From an uncultured Gemmiger sp. (GTDB lineage Bacteria; Bacillota; Clostridia; Oscillospirales; Ruminococcaceae): DNA of 64,000 bases. Of the stretch, positions 16,262 to 26,400 are shown piece by piece. The stretch is from the NCBI GenBank assembly GCA_944386225.1, contig CALXAH010000015.1:1-64000 (forward strand). The letters are read 5' to 3'. The number at the start of each line of letters is the position of its first letter. Within the stretch, counting starts at the first letter, position 1. The notes below the pieces were generated by a model that saw only the letters and a program-made list of their open reading frames with translations, had not been told where the DNA came from and did no database searches. The translations under genes and the position numbers were made by a program.

Positions 16262-17482
16262 ATGACGATTACCAAAGCAACCCGCTGGCGGGTGTTCGCG
16301 GGCGTCTGGCTGCAGAGCCTGTTCACCTCCGCCACCGCCTATTTCAGCCTGTTCTGCATTCCGCTGACTACCCAGTTCGGCTGGAGCGATTCGGATTTTG
16401 CGCTGGCGTACACCATTTATATGTTCACCTACTGCGCGGTGGGCTTCATCGGCGGCTCTCTGGCCGAGAAGCTCAGCCCCCGCATTACCATCTACATCGG
16501 CCTGTGCCTGTTTGCGGGCGGCTGGTTCCTCACCGGTTTTGCCGCCAGCATCCCCCAGCTGTACATCTTCTACGGCCTGATGGCCGGTGCGGGCGGCGGC
16601 ATGATCTACCCCGCCTGCCTGCCCACCGCGCTGAAATGGTTCCCGGACCGCTCCGGCTCCATCTCCGGTCTGGTGCAGGCCGGCGCCTCCTGCGGGCCCT
16701 TCATCATGAGCCCTGTTGCCCAGACCCTGATTGACACCTTCGGCGCGCAGATGACCTGCCGCATCCTGGGCGTGGTGTTCCTGATCGGCGTGGGCGCCGT
16801 GGCCTGGATGATCGTGCCCTGTCCCGAAGGCTGGCTGCCGGAGGGCTGGAAGCCTTCCGAAAGCCAGGCCAAGGTGCTGCACACCCGTGACTATACTCTG
16901 GGCCAGATGGTCAAGACCCCGGTGTTCTGGGTGCTGCTGGTCATGTTCATCTTTGCCAATGCTGCCGGCACCATGATGGTTTCCTTCACCAGCCCCATTG
17001 CCCAGCGTCAGGTGGGCCAGGACGCCATGACCGCGGCCCTGTGCGTTTCCATCATGACCCTGTCCAATATGTGCGGCCGGATCGGCTTCGGCTTTATCTA
17101 TGACATCCTCAAGGGCTGGAAGAGCCTGATCCTGCTGATGCTCATCAACGGTGCGTCCATGCTGATGCTGCCCCAGGCCACCAGTCTGCCCTTCTTCATC
17201 GTCTGCGTGGTGCTGGTGGGCTTCTCCTTCGGCGGCCTGCTGGTGGTATTCGCGCCGATGGTGCGCATGATCTTCGGCTCCCGGTACTACAACCGCAACT
17301 ACGGCCTGATCTTTATCGGCTACGGCATCGGCGCCTTTGTGGGCCCCAAGATCAGCGCCTACTTCTACGACACCACCGGCCAGTATACGCTGGGCTTTAT
17401 CGGCTCCGCCATTCTGGCTGTGGCGGCCATTGCGCTGATTCTGATTGCGCAGAAGATGGCGGAAAAGATGGCCCGTTCCTGA
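16262..17482 (+). CDS. OFA-family major facilitator carrier
   Basis: The 406-residue, 12-TM carrier resembles the oxalate/formate antiporter branch of the MFS. It has a W-x-ALAYTIYM start of helix 2, a glycine-rich helix GAGGGMIYPACLPTA, and KWFPDRSGSISGL in the central loop. The family exchanges small carboxylates. ATG 16262 (MTITKATRW) is preferred over TTG 16253 because GAGGAG is at the right distance only from the former. It is the last gene of the SDR-GPH-OFA operon, ahead of a strong terminator. A paralogue is encoded at 20790. Confidence 0.85.
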   Translation: MTITKATRWRVFAGVWLQSLFTSATAYFSLFCIPLTTQFGWSDSDFALAYTIYMFTYCAVGFIGGSLAEKLSPRITIYIGLCLFAGGWFLTGFAASIPQLYIFYGLMAGAGGGMIYPACLPTALKWFPDRSGSISGLVQAGASCGPFIMSPVAQTLIDTFGAQMTCRILGVVFLIGVGAVAWMIVPCPEGWLPEGWKPSESQAKVLHTRDYTLGQMVKTPVFWVLLVMFIFANAAGTMMVSFTSPIAQRQVGQDAMTAALCVSIMTLSNMCGRIGFGFIYDILKGWKSLILLMLINGASMLMLPQATSLPFFIVCVVLVGFSFGGLLVVFAPMVRMIFGSRYYNRNYGLIFIGYGIGAFVGPKISAYFYDTTGQYTLGFIGSAILAVAAIALILIAQKMAEKMARS

Positions 17483-17504
17483 TTAAAAACGAACATATAT
17501 AAGC

Positions 17505-17543
17505 AAGCGGGGCTGCATGGCATTTTGCCATGCAGCCCCGCTT
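17505..17543. terminator. Strong bidirectional terminator
   Basis: An 18-bp perfect stem (AAGCGGGGCTGCATGGCA, 17505-17522, with 17526-17543) and a 3-base loop lie between the OFA carrier and the convergent LysR gene. Confidence 0.85.
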
Positions 17544-17552
17544 TTCTGTGTT

Positions 17553-18428
17553 TCAGGCCAGGGCTTCGATCTTGTCGCGGAACAGCTCGGCTGCCTGGGT
17601 CAGGGGACGGTTCTTGCGCCAGATCAGGTTCATTTTTGCCTCCACCGGCGGAAACAGCGGCCGGAAACACAGCCCGCTGTTCTCCGGCGTGTCCAGAATA
17701 CCGTCCAGGCACAGTGTATAGCCCATGCCCTGCCGGGCCATCAGCGCGCCGTAGAACAGCAGGTTGTAGGTGGCCACCACATTCAGTTCTCCGCTTTTGC
17801 GGCCGAACCAGGGGGTCAGCTTCAGCTCGCCCATCTCCTGCCGGGACAAAATCAGCGGCGCACCGCGCAGATCCCGCGGGCTGATCTGCTCCAGGGCGGC
17901 CAGCGGGCTGTCCTGCCGCATGAGCACACCCCAGCGGTCGGAGTAGGGCACCGGGATCGCGGCATACTGGAAGGCGTCCACCTCGCCGAACACCAGCCCG
18001 AAATCCATCAGCCCCCGGTCCAGCTGTTCGGTGATGGTGGCCTTGTCGCCGCTGTGAATATGAAAATGCACCCCGGGATGTTCTTTCTGCAATGCCTGGG
18101 CCGCCCGCACAAGAAAATGCGCCGATCCGCTCTCGCCCGCGCCGATGCAGATGGTACCGGCAATGGCCTTGTCCGGTATCGAGATCTCCTCCCGGGTCTT
18201 TTCCATCAGCTGCACGATCTCCTCAGCCCGGCTGCGCAGCAGTATACCCTCCGGCGTCAGGGTGATTTTCCGGTTGCTGCGGATGAACAGCTGTTTGCCC
18301 AGTTCTTCCTCCATCTCCTTCAGCTGCCGGGACAGGGTGGGCTGGGACAGATGCAGCGCCTGGGCTGCGCCGGAGATGCTCTGCTCCCGGGCCACGGCCA
18401 GAAAATATTGCAGTACGCGGAATTCCAT
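17553..18428 (-). CDS. LysR-family transcriptional regulator
   Basis: The 291-residue protein has an N-terminal HTH (MEFRVLQYFLAVAREQSISGAAQALHLSQPTLSRQLKEME) and a two-subdomain co-inducer domain. Start ATG 18428 has GGAGG eight bases upstream; the longer open frame has no ribosome site and reads through the promoter region. It is divergent from the iron alcohol dehydrogenase operon, the usual LysR arrangement. A CTTTC-N7-GAAAG dyad near 18490-18506 in the intergenic DNA is a candidate T-N11-A site. Confidence 0.92.
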   Translation of the reverse strand: MEFRVLQYFLAVAREQSISGAAQALHLSQPTLSRQLKEMEEELGKQLFIRSNRKITLTPEGILLRSRAEEIVQLMEKTREEISIPDKAIAGTICIGAGESGSAHFLVRAAQALQKEHPGVHFHIHSGDKATITEQLDRGLMDFGLVFGEVDAFQYAAIPVPYSDRWGVLMRQDSPLAALEQISPRDLRGAPLILSRQEMGELKLTPWFGRKSGELNVVATYNLLFYGALMARQGMGYTLCLDGILDTPENSGLCFRPLFPPVEAKMNLIWRKNRPLTQAAELFRDKIEALA

Positions 18429-18533
18429 GACAAATACCTCCGTCGAACAGGCTGAAAATACGGGTTCACCGCTCTCAGTATACCACAGTCTTTCTATAAC
18501 TGAAAGGCATAAAAAGGGATTTGATATAAGTAT

Positions 18534-18562
18534 TTGAATAGGGTGAATACCGCGCTTATAAT
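18534..18562 (+). promoter_or_regulatory. Sigma-70 type promoter of the alcohol dehydrogenase operon
   Basis: TTGAAT (18534-18539), a 17-base spacer and a perfect TATAAT (18557-18562) lie 36 bases before the start codon. The LysR-type dyad is about 30 bases further up. Confidence 0.75.
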
Positions 18563-18598
18563 CAAGGTAGAAAACCGGTACGGAAAGGAGTCCTCCCA

Positions 18599-19798
18599 AT
18601 GAATTCGTTTGAAAAGTATCGTCTGCCTCACGTGGTATTCGGCCTGAATACCGCGGCGCAGGCCGGGGAAAAGCTGAAAGCCATGGGCGGCACGAAATGC
18701 CTCGTCGTCACCGACAGTGGGGTGATCCGGGCGGGGCTGGTGGCCCCGATCCTGGAAAGCCTGGACAAAGCGGGCCTGCCCTATGTGATCTACGACGGGG
18801 TGCTGCCCAACCCGCCGGACTACACCTGCCTGGAAGCAGCCGAAAAGCTCAAAAGCGAGCACTGCGACTGCACGCTGGCCATCGGCGGCGGCAGCAGCAT
18901 CGACACCGCCAAGGCGGCCAACCTGATCGCCGATCTTCCCGGTGAAATCGGGTCGCTGCACGACTACGGCGGCACCGGCACCAAGATGAAGCCCTCCTAC
19001 GGCCGCACCGCCAAGTTTGTGGCCATCCCCACCACCGCCGGCACCGGAGCGGAAGTAACGGTAAGCGCGGTGATCTACGATCCCAAGCTGAACCTGAAAT
19101 ACAGCTTCATGAACGAAAACATGGTGGCGGACTGCGTCATCATCGATCCGATGCTCACGGTAGGGATGCCGCCCCGCCCCACGGCCGTCTGCGGCCTGGA
19201 CGCGCTGTGCCACGCGCTGGAAGTGGTGGTGGGCGCCCGCCAGAATGACTTCTCGGCGCTGCTGGCGTTTGACTGTGTGGAACGGATCTGGAAATGGCTG
19301 CCGGTGGCGTTCCGGGAACCGGGCAACCTGGAAGCCCGTTCCCAGATGGCCTACGCGGCCAACATGGCGGAAAGCGCCGGCGGCGCGGCCAACGGCCACT
19401 GCGTGGGCCACGCCATCGGCGCCCGGTACAACATCGTGCACGGGCACTCCTGCATTATGGTCATGCCCACCCTGATCCGCCACCACGCGGAGGTTTCGGC
19501 CGACAATATCCGCCGCCTGGCCGATATCATGGGGGTGCCCTCGGTGGGATCCGCGCAGGAGGTGGCCTGGTATGTGGCCGACGCGGTGCTGCGGTACTAC
19601 AAGAGCTTCGGCCTGGATACCTGCCGGGACGCCATCCGCAAGAACGGGTTTGAGGACGACGAGGAGACCTTTGTGCAGAATCTGATCCCCGCTATTCTGG
19701 ACGATTACAAGTCCCGCGTCTGGATGCCCCCCATCCACCGCTCCGAGGACCGGGAGCGTCTGGAAGCCGTCTGCCGCAGCATCTACGAAGAAGAATAA
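18599..19798 (+). CDS. Iron-containing alcohol dehydrogenase
   Basis: The 399-residue group III alcohol dehydrogenase has a dinucleotide site GGGSSIDTAKA near residue 97 and TTAGTGAEVT near 143. The metal-binding helix is PTAVCGLDALCHALE, and the later metal histidines lie in the GHAIG and HGHSC segments. It interconverts an alcohol or hydroxy acid and a carbonyl using NAD(P). ATG 18599 has AAAGGAG upstream. It leads an operon with an SMP-30 lactonase, an OFA carrier and an SDR, which points to oxidation of a sugar alcohol or sugar acid. The substrate cannot be inferred further. Confidence 0.92.
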   Translation: MNSFEKYRLPHVVFGLNTAAQAGEKLKAMGGTKCLVVTDSGVIRAGLVAPILESLDKAGLPYVIYDGVLPNPPDYTCLEAAEKLKSEHCDCTLAIGGGSSIDTAKAANLIADLPGEIGSLHDYGGTGTKMKPSYGRTAKFVAIPTTAGTGAEVTVSAVIYDPKLNLKYSFMNENMVADCVIIDPMLTVGMPPRPTAVCGLDALCHALEVVVGARQNDFSALLAFDCVERIWKWLPVAFREPGNLEARSQMAYAANMAESAGGAANGHCVGHAIGARYNIVHGHSCIMVMPTLIRHHAEVSADNIRRLADIMGVPSVGSAQEVAWYVADAVLRYYKSFGLDTCRDAIRKNGFEDDEETFVQNLIPAILDDYKSRVWMPPIHRSEDRERLEAVCRSIYEEE

Positions 19799-19813
19799 GG
19801 AGGAAGCAGCACC

Positions 19814-20773
19814 ATGGAACAGCCGGATACCTTGCGTTATGAACCGGAATCCCGTTTTTGCCCCATCCCGCCCGCGGAACGCGATCTGCCCACGGCAGTG
19901 GCCCGGCCCTGGCTGAAGGTCAGCCAGGAGGAGCCAAACGATCTGGAGGGCGTCAGCTTTGACCGGCAGGGGAATCTGTGGTTTGTGGAGGCGGCCGCCA
20001 GCCGCCTGCATCGGGTGGATATGCAAACCGGGGAGGACCGGGTTGTCTGTACCGACCCGCTGCGCCGGGGCATGTCCGCCACCAAGCACCACCGGGACGG
20101 CCGGGTGTTTATCCCCAGTGTGGGGCCGGATTTCCGCCACGGGTATGTGTTCACGGTAAACCCGGACGGCAGCGACCTGACCGTTCTGCGGGAAGGCCCG
20201 GTATTTGATGACCTGACCTTTGACCGCAATGGCGGCTACTACTATACCCACTTTGTAGGCAGCGTGAGCGATCCCTGCGGCGAGGTGGCCTATGTCTCGC
20301 CGGAGGGCGCCGTGACCCCGGTGTTGCGGCATCTGGCAGGGCCCAACGGTGTGGCGCTCTCCACGGACGGCTCGGTGCTTTGGGTTACCGAAACGGCGGC
20401 GGGCCGTCTGCTGCGGGCCAACCTGGCGGCGGATCCGGTCACGCTGGGGCCCACCCCCTGCGATTATACGGTCTGCTACCGGTTTACCGGCAGCGTGGGG
20501 CCGGATTCCTGCGAGGTGGACGCGGACGACAACCTGTATGTAGCCCTGTACGGCCAGGGCCGGGTGCTGGTGTTCAACAAGCGGGGCTACCCCATCGGGC
20601 AGGTGCTGCTGGCAGGCCGGGAAGAGGGGCATTTCCTGGCCAGTACCCATCCCATGATCCGCCCGGGCACCAACGAGCTGTACATCTGCACCAACGACCC
20701 GGAACAGGGCGCCTGGATCTTTAAGGCGGGCGCCTTTGCCGGGGCCAATCCGAACGATTTTGCCCGTTTGTAA
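19814..20773 (+). CDS. SMP-30/gluconolactonase-like beta-propeller
   Basis: The 319-residue protein has repeating beta-propeller strands: NDLEGVSFDRQGNLWFVE, DDLTFDRNGGYYYT and GPNGVALSTDGSVLWVTE. These are the family's metal-site segments, with Glu and Asn ligands in PNDLEG and GPNGVAL. Members hydrolyse sugar lactones. No signal peptide is present, so it is cytoplasmic. It starts 16 bases after the dehydrogenase stop with AAGGAGG upstream. A lactonase next to two dehydrogenases suggests oxidation of an aldose to an aldonic acid through its lactone. That pathway is inferred, not shown. Confidence 0.82.
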   Translation: MEQPDTLRYEPESRFCPIPPAERDLPTAVARPWLKVSQEEPNDLEGVSFDRQGNLWFVEAAASRLHRVDMQTGEDRVVCTDPLRRGMSATKHHRDGRVFIPSVGPDFRHGYVFTVNPDGSDLTVLREGPVFDDLTFDRNGGYYYTHFVGSVSDPCGEVAYVSPEGAVTPVLRHLAGPNGVALSTDGSVLWVTETAAGRLLRANLAADPVTLGPTPCDYTVCYRFTGSVGPDSCEVDADDNLYVALYGQGRVLVFNKRGYPIGQVLLAGREEGHFLASTHPMIRPGTNELYICTNDPEQGAWIFKAGAFAGANPNDFARL

Positions 20774-20789
20774 GGCAGGGGAATGCACC

Positions 20790-22022
20790 ATGCTGAAACG
20801 ATCGATCCCTTTTCATTATGCCTGGCTGATCTGCGCCGGGGGCACGCTGCTGCTGTTCTGCACCGGCGGCCTGTCCCTCACCGCGTTTGCCGCCTATCTG
20901 CCCTATCTGAAAAGCCTCCGGGGCCTGACCGACGCCCAGGTATCCGCCTTTGTCTTTATCCGCAGCCTTACCGGGGTGGCCGGTATGCTGCTTGTCAACC
21001 GCACGCTGCGCCACTGGGAAATCCGGCGGGTCATCACAGCGGCCCTGGTGGGATGCGGGCTGTCCTTTGTGCTGTACGGCAGCGTGGAAAGCTTTCCCGG
21101 CTACTGCGCCGCGGCGGCGCTGGCCGGTATCTCGTACGGACTCGGCAGCATGATCGCGGTATCCATCCTGATTATCCGCTGGTTCAATACCCATCGGGGT
21201 ATGGCGCTGGGTATCTGCATGTCGGCCACCGGCGTCTCCACCTTTCTGGTATCGCCGGTCATTACCTTCCTGGTGGAAAACCTGTCCCTGCGGGCCGCTT
21301 TCTATGTGGAAGCCGTCTTTATCTTTCTGGCGGCCGCTGTGGTCTGGCCGCTGGTGCGCAGCCTGCCCTCCTGCCTGGGGATGGAACCTCTGGGCGCGGG
21401 AGAAACCGGTTCCGGCCAGGCGACCGCCCTGTATGCCCGCCATACCGCTGCCCGGCCGCTGTATCTGTGCATGGCCTTCGGTCTGCTGCTGCTGGGGGCG
21501 GCCGCCAATAACATCAGCAGCTATCTGTCGGTACTCTATCAGTCGGTGGGCTTTTCCAGCTACCAGATTTCCACCGTGATCTCCCTGTTCGGCATCAGCC
21601 TGGCCATCGGCAAGTTTGCCTACGGGGAACTGGCCGACCACATCGGGGTGTTCCGGGCCTGCCTGGTGCTGTATGCGGTGGCGCTGGCAGGCAGCGGACT
21701 GTGCTGCCTGGCGCAGGTAAGCGGCTATGTGCTGGCCTGCCTGGCCTCGGCACTGGTGGGCTTCGGCATGGCGCTGGCCTCGGTGGCCACCTCCACCTAC
21801 GCCGCGGAGGTGGCCGCAGAGGCGGACTATTCCCGGGTGGTCTCCGCGTTCCAGACCACCCAGACCTTCGGCGGGCTGGCATTCACCGCGATTCCCGGCC
21901 TGCTTGCCGGCTGGAGCGGCAACTATGTAAGTGCGTATATTATCATGTTCCTGCTGATCCTGGCCAGTGCGGTGGTGCTGCAAACTGCCTACTGCGTCAT
22001 TAAGCGTCGGGACCGGGACTGA
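20790..22022 (+). CDS. OFA-like major facilitator carrier, second copy
   Basis: The 410-residue, 12-TM protein has HYAWLICAGGTLLLFCTGGL as helix 1, and IIRWFNTHRGMALGICMSATG between helices 4 and 5, typical of the OFA/monocarboxylate branch. It starts at ATG 20790 with a GCAGGGG site, 17 bases after the lactonase stop; upstream codons in the same frame belong inside that gene. It likely moves the acid produced or used by this operon. It is related in architecture to the carrier at 16262 but not a recent duplicate, judging by divergent N-termini. Confidence 0.85.
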   Translation: MLKRSIPFHYAWLICAGGTLLLFCTGGLSLTAFAAYLPYLKSLRGLTDAQVSAFVFIRSLTGVAGMLLVNRTLRHWEIRRVITAALVGCGLSFVLYGSVESFPGYCAAAALAGISYGLGSMIAVSILIIRWFNTHRGMALGICMSATGVSTFLVSPVITFLVENLSLRAAFYVEAVFIFLAAAVVWPLVRSLPSCLGMEPLGAGETGSGQATALYARHTAARPLYLCMAFGLLLLGAAANNISSYLSVLYQSVGFSSYQISTVISLFGISLAIGKFAYGELADHIGVFRACLVLYAVALAGSGLCCLAQVSGYVLACLASALVGFGMALASVATSTYAAEVAAEADYSRVVSAFQTTQTFGGLAFTAIPGLLAGWSGNYVSAYIIMFLLILASAVVLQTAYCVIKRRDRD

Positions 22023-22040
22023 CGGAAAAGGAGAATTTTC

Positions 22041-22811
22041 ATGGAACAACAGATGCTGAAGGGCAAGGTAGCCCTGATCACCGGCGCCAGCTATGGGATG
22101 GGCCGCACCATGGCGGAACTGTTTGCCGAGGAGGGCGCAGCGGTGGTGCTGACCGCCCGCGGCCGGGAAAAGCTGGACGAGGTGGTGAACGGGATCCGGG
22201 CAAAAGGCGGCCGTGCGGTAGGGGTTACGGCGGACGTATGCTCCACCGAGGACACCAAACGGGTGTTTGAGACCGCCCTGAAGGAGTTCGGCGATCTGGA
22301 TATCCTGATCAACAACGCGGGTATCGGGGAGCAGAAGATGATCGACGAGACCGACGATGACTGGATGCTTTATGTAATGAACACCAACCTGGGCGGGCCC
22401 ATGCGGTATATCCGGGAGGCGCTGAAGATTTTCCTGCCCAAGAACGACGGGGTCATCATCAATATTTCCTCGGTCAACGGCACCCGCCCGTTCTGCGGGG
22501 CCACCTATACCTCCACCAAGGGCGCGCTCAATACCCTGACCAAGAACGTGGCCATGCGGCTGATCGACACAAACATCCGCTGCAACGCGGTGGCACCGGG
22601 CGCAACCGTCACCCCGGCACACCTGGCCAACAAGGCGGGCGAGCAGCCCGGCGGCGCCAAGATGCTGGCCTACAGCGGCCATTACGTCTATTTCCCCGGC
22701 CCGGAATGCGACCCGATGGATCAGGCGTACGCCTGCCTGTTCCTTGCCAGCAAGATGGGCCGTTATGTAAAGGGGCAGGTCATCCAGGTCTGCAACGGCG
22801 CGTTCCTGTGA
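22041..22811 (+). CDS. Short-chain dehydrogenase/reductase
   Basis: The 256-residue SDR has an intact start (ATG 22041, AAAGGAG upstream). Its nucleotide motif is TGASYGMGRT (about 16-25), followed by INNAGIG, catalytic Ser in NISSVNG and Tyr-x3-Lys in YTSTKG. It is a classical NAD(P) SDR of the 3-oxoacyl/glucose dehydrogenase type. It closes the operon of iron dehydrogenase, lactonase and carrier, and mirrors the SDR at 14042. It serves as an intact template for what the frameshifted copy should look like at its N-terminus. Confidence 0.92.
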   Translation: MEQQMLKGKVALITGASYGMGRTMAELFAEEGAAVVLTARGREKLDEVVNGIRAKGGRAVGVTADVCSTEDTKRVFETALKEFGDLDILINNAGIGEQKMIDETDDDWMLYVMNTNLGGPMRYIREALKIFLPKNDGVIINISSVNGTRPFCGATYTSTKGALNTLTKNVAMRLIDTNIRCNAVAPGATVTPAHLANKAGEQPGGAKMLAYSGHYVYFPGPECDPMDQAYACLFLASKMGRYVKGQVIQVCNGAFL

Positions 22812-22836
22812 TCCGGCCCAAAAGCGAGGTGACAGC

Positions 22837-23352
22837 ATGAAACACACAGCCCTCTTGCTTTGTCTGCTGGCGATGGCTGCCCTGACAGCCGGCTGTGCCG
22901 CCGGTACGGACAGTACGTCCGTACCGCCCGCCTCCGCGGCTGCGCCGCCGGCGGAGAGCGTTTCGCAGCCACAGACCGATGAACCGGAGGAGGAGACCGA
23001 AATGAAACTGCTTGTACAGATCGGAGACGAGACCTTTACCGCCCGGTGGGAGAACAATGCAGCCGCCCGGGCCCTGGCGGACAAAGCGTCCGAAAGCCCG
23101 GTCACAGTGGAGCTGCGGGATTACGGCGGATTTGAGAAGGTGGGCGGCCTGGGGGAGAGCCTGCCCACGGAAAACCGCCAGATCACCACCCAGGCGGGGG
23201 ATATCGTGCTGTATAACGGCGATCAGGTGGTGCTGTTTTACGGCAGCAATTCCTGGAGTTATACCCCGCTGGGCCATATTGAGGACCTGACCGGCTGGGA
23301 AGAAGCGCTGGGCAGCGGAAATGTGACCGTGACCTTCTCTGTGCCGGAATAA
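22837..23352 (+). CDS. Lipoprotein with cyclophilin-like domain
   Basis: The 171-residue protein has a lipoprotein signal ending LTAGC (Cys about residue 20) and an acidic Pro/Ser/Glu linker to about residue 53. A beta-barrel of the bacterial cyclophilin-like (Cyclophil_like2) type follows: ETFTARWENNAAARALAD, then GLGESLPTENRQITTQAGDIVLYNG and LVLFYGSNSW-like strands. These domains are usually exported and often sit beside SDR or flavodoxin genes. It begins 26 bases after the SDR stop with GAGGTGA upstream, so it may ride the same transcript. No enzymatic function can be assigned. Confidence 0.82.
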   Translation: MKHTALLLCLLAMAALTAGCAAGTDSTSVPPASAAAPPAESVSQPQTDEPEEETEMKLLVQIGDETFTARWENNAAARALADKASESPVTVELRDYGGFEKVGGLGESLPTENRQITTQAGDIVLYNGDQVVLFYGSNSWSYTPLGHIEDLTGWEEALGSGNVTVTFSVPE

Positions 23353-23403
23353 GCCATACAGTTTGCCGAAGAACCCAACGTATCAAAACGAAGGAGGAAC
23401 ACC

Positions 23404-26400
23404 ATGCTGGAATTTCTGATCGCCGTTCTGACGCCGCTGTTCACGCCGCTGGGGGGTCAGCCCCACCGATGTGCAGACCTATGTGTACAACCTGAGCGGC
23501 TATATTTATCTGCTGCTGGCCGTTACCGCCATGCTGCTGGCGGTACTGATCGCAGTACATTTCCTGGTGCGCCGGGGTGCGCGCCATCTGGCCCGCACCG
23601 GCGCCGCGCTGGCCTGGCTGCTGGTGGTGGTGCTGGTGGGCAACCTGATTGCCTACGGCCCGCTGTACAACAACCTGTCCATTATTCTGAACAGCACCGG
23701 CAGCGTGTCGGAAGAATCCGCTGCCAACAGCCGGGACGTGATCGAACAGATCGGCCAGGAGGGCATTGTGCTGCTGAAAAACGACGGCCTGCTGCCCATG
23801 GAAAATGTGGAAGCGCTGAATGTGTTCGGATGGGCTTCCACCAACCCGATCTTTGGCGGCACCGGTTCCGGCTCTTCGGACAACTCTTCCGCGGTGGGGA
23901 TTCTGGATTTCCTGCACCAGGCGGGATTTGCCACCAACGATACCCTGCAGCAGCTGTATGAAAACTACCGGGATTCCCGCAATACGCCGGGCATGGGCAA
24001 CATCTCCTTTACGGAATGGACCCTGCCCGAACCCACCGCGGATGTGTATACCGACGAGCTTATGGAACAGGCCCATGCGTTCTCGGATGTGGCGATGATC
24101 GTGATCAGCCGTTCCGGCGGCGAGGGCCAGGACGTTCCCGCCGACATGAATGCGGTGATCAACGGTACCTACGATATCCGGGACCAGGTGGCAAACGGAA
24201 ATCCCAACTACGGGTATTACGGGGCTGCCTATACCAACAACAGCACCGAATACGACGATTTTGACCCGGGTGAATCCTACCTGGAACTGTCCAACGCCGA
24301 GGAGGCTATGATCCAGCGCGTTTGCGGCAGCTTCGACCGGGTGGTGGTGGTCATCAACGCCAACAACACCATGGAACTGGGCTGGGTGGAGGAATACGAC
24401 GCCATCGAGGCGGTGCTGCTGGTGCCCGGCACCGGCTCCAGCGGCATGACCGGTCTGGGACAGATTCTCCGGGGTGAAGTGAACCCCTCGGGCCGCACGG
24501 TGGACACCTATGTCTACGATCTGACCCGCACCCCCACCTACAACAACATCGGCAACTTTTCCTACACCAACGTGGAGGATCTGAAACAGGCCTTTACCCA
24601 GGCGGATGAAGCCTATCAGGGCAACATTGCGTTTGTGAACTACGCCGAGGGCATCTACCTGGGCTATAAATACTACGAAACCGCCTGGGAAGAAGGGGTG
24701 CTGGATTACGAGCAGGAGGTGCAGTATCCGTTCGGCTACGGCCTGAGCTATACGACCTTTTCCCAGGAAATGCGCGGATTTTCCGTTGACGATACCACCG
24801 TCCGCCTGGAGGTAGCGGTGACCAACACCGGTTCGGTGGCCGGGAAAGAGGTGGTGCAGGTATACTTCACCCCGCCCTATACCAACGGCGGCATTGAAAA
24901 GGCGTCGGTCAACCTGATCCGGTTCGGAAAGACCGGGCTGCTGGAACCGGGCCAGAGCGAAACCCTCACCTTTGAGATTCCGCTGGAAGATATGGCCGCC
25001 TACGATTCCGGCTGCCTGAAAACCGAACAGGGCGGCTATATCCTGGAGCAGGGGGAATACATCCTGTCCATCCGGGCGGATTCCCATACCGTCCTGGACG
25101 AGGCTGCCTTCACGGTGGAGGCCGACCGGGATTACAGCGAGACCGGCCGTTCCAGCGACGAAACCCCGGCCACCAACCAGTTTGAAAGCTATTCCGCCGG
25201 GCGGGTGGAGTATCTGTCCCGTGCGGATCACTTCGCCAACCGGGACACTGCCCTGGCCGGCCCCCGGCAGGAGGAGTACCGGATGGACGATGCCACCCGG
25301 GAGGAAATTGCCGCCAAGTCGGTGGCCTATTATGACCCCACCCTGTACGACGACCCCGAGGCCGAGATGCCGGTAACCGGCGCGAAGAACGGCCTGGTGC
25401 TGGCGGATCTGGTGGGCGCGTCCTATGAGGACGAGCGCTGGGAACCGCTGCTGGATCGGCTGACGGTGGAGGAGATGACCAACCTGGTAAACCTGGGCGG
25501 GTTCCAGACCATCCGGGTGGATTCGGTGGGCAAGGCAGCCACCATGGACAGCGACGGCCCCACCGGCGTGAACAACTGGGTCACCGGCGTGTACGGCACC
25601 GCGTTCCCCACGGCCATCCTGCTGAGCCAGACCTGGAACCAGGAGCTGGCAGCCCGTACCGGCGAGGCCATCGGCCGGGAATACGCCGACTGCGAGATCT
25701 ACGGCTGGTACGGTCCCGCCATGAACATCCACCGCAACCCGTTCTGCGGACGGAATTTTGAATACTATTCCGAGGATGGCGTGCTTTCCGGCTTCATTGC
25801 CGCCGAGGTGGTCAACGGCGCGGCCGACCAGGGCGTGTACCCGTACATCAAGCACTTTGCCCTCAACGACCAGGAGACCAACCGCTGCAGCTTCCTGCTT
25901 ACCTATTCCAACGAGCAGGCCATCCGGGAGATCTACCTGCGTCCCTTTGAACAGTGCGCCAAGGACTTTGACTACAACGGCCGCCCGCTGGCGGTTATGT
26001 CCTCCTTCAACTTTATCGGCAGCATCTACAGCGGGGCCAACCCCTACCTGCTTAACCGGGTGCTGCGGGACGAGTGGGGATTCCGGGGCATGGTGCTCAG
26101 TGACTGGGATGGCTCCTACGGCTATCAGATTACCGACAACTGCATCCGCAACGGCAACGACATCATGCTGGGCTTCAACTCCTATCCCTCCAACCAGATT
26201 ACCGACACCGACGCGGCCTCCTGTGTGCAGGCGCTGCGTCAGGCATCCAAAAACATCCTCTACACGGTGGTAAACAGCGGCGCCTATACCATAGAAAAAG
26301 ACGCCGGCCTGCTTACCCCCATGACCTGGCTGTTCCTCTGCGTGGACGCGGGGACGGTGCTGCTCTGCGCCGCCGTCATGACCCTGCTGGTGCTGCGCTA

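Noticed and set aside
14047..16335. Minus-strand open frame of about 760 codons opposite the SDR and GPH genes.
   Set aside because: The plus strand has clear SDR and transporter motifs; the minus frame has none and shadows the codon bias.
18599..22811. Sulfo-Entner-Doudoroff pathway, suggested by SDR plus SMP-30 lactonase plus carrier.
   Set aside because: The dehydratase and aldolase of that pathway are absent, as is a recognisable sulfoquinovosidase. The gene set fits many sugar-acid routes.
20721..23105. Minus-strand open frame opposite the second OFA and SDR genes.
   Set aside because: Gly/Gln/His-rich shadow without motif or ribosome site.
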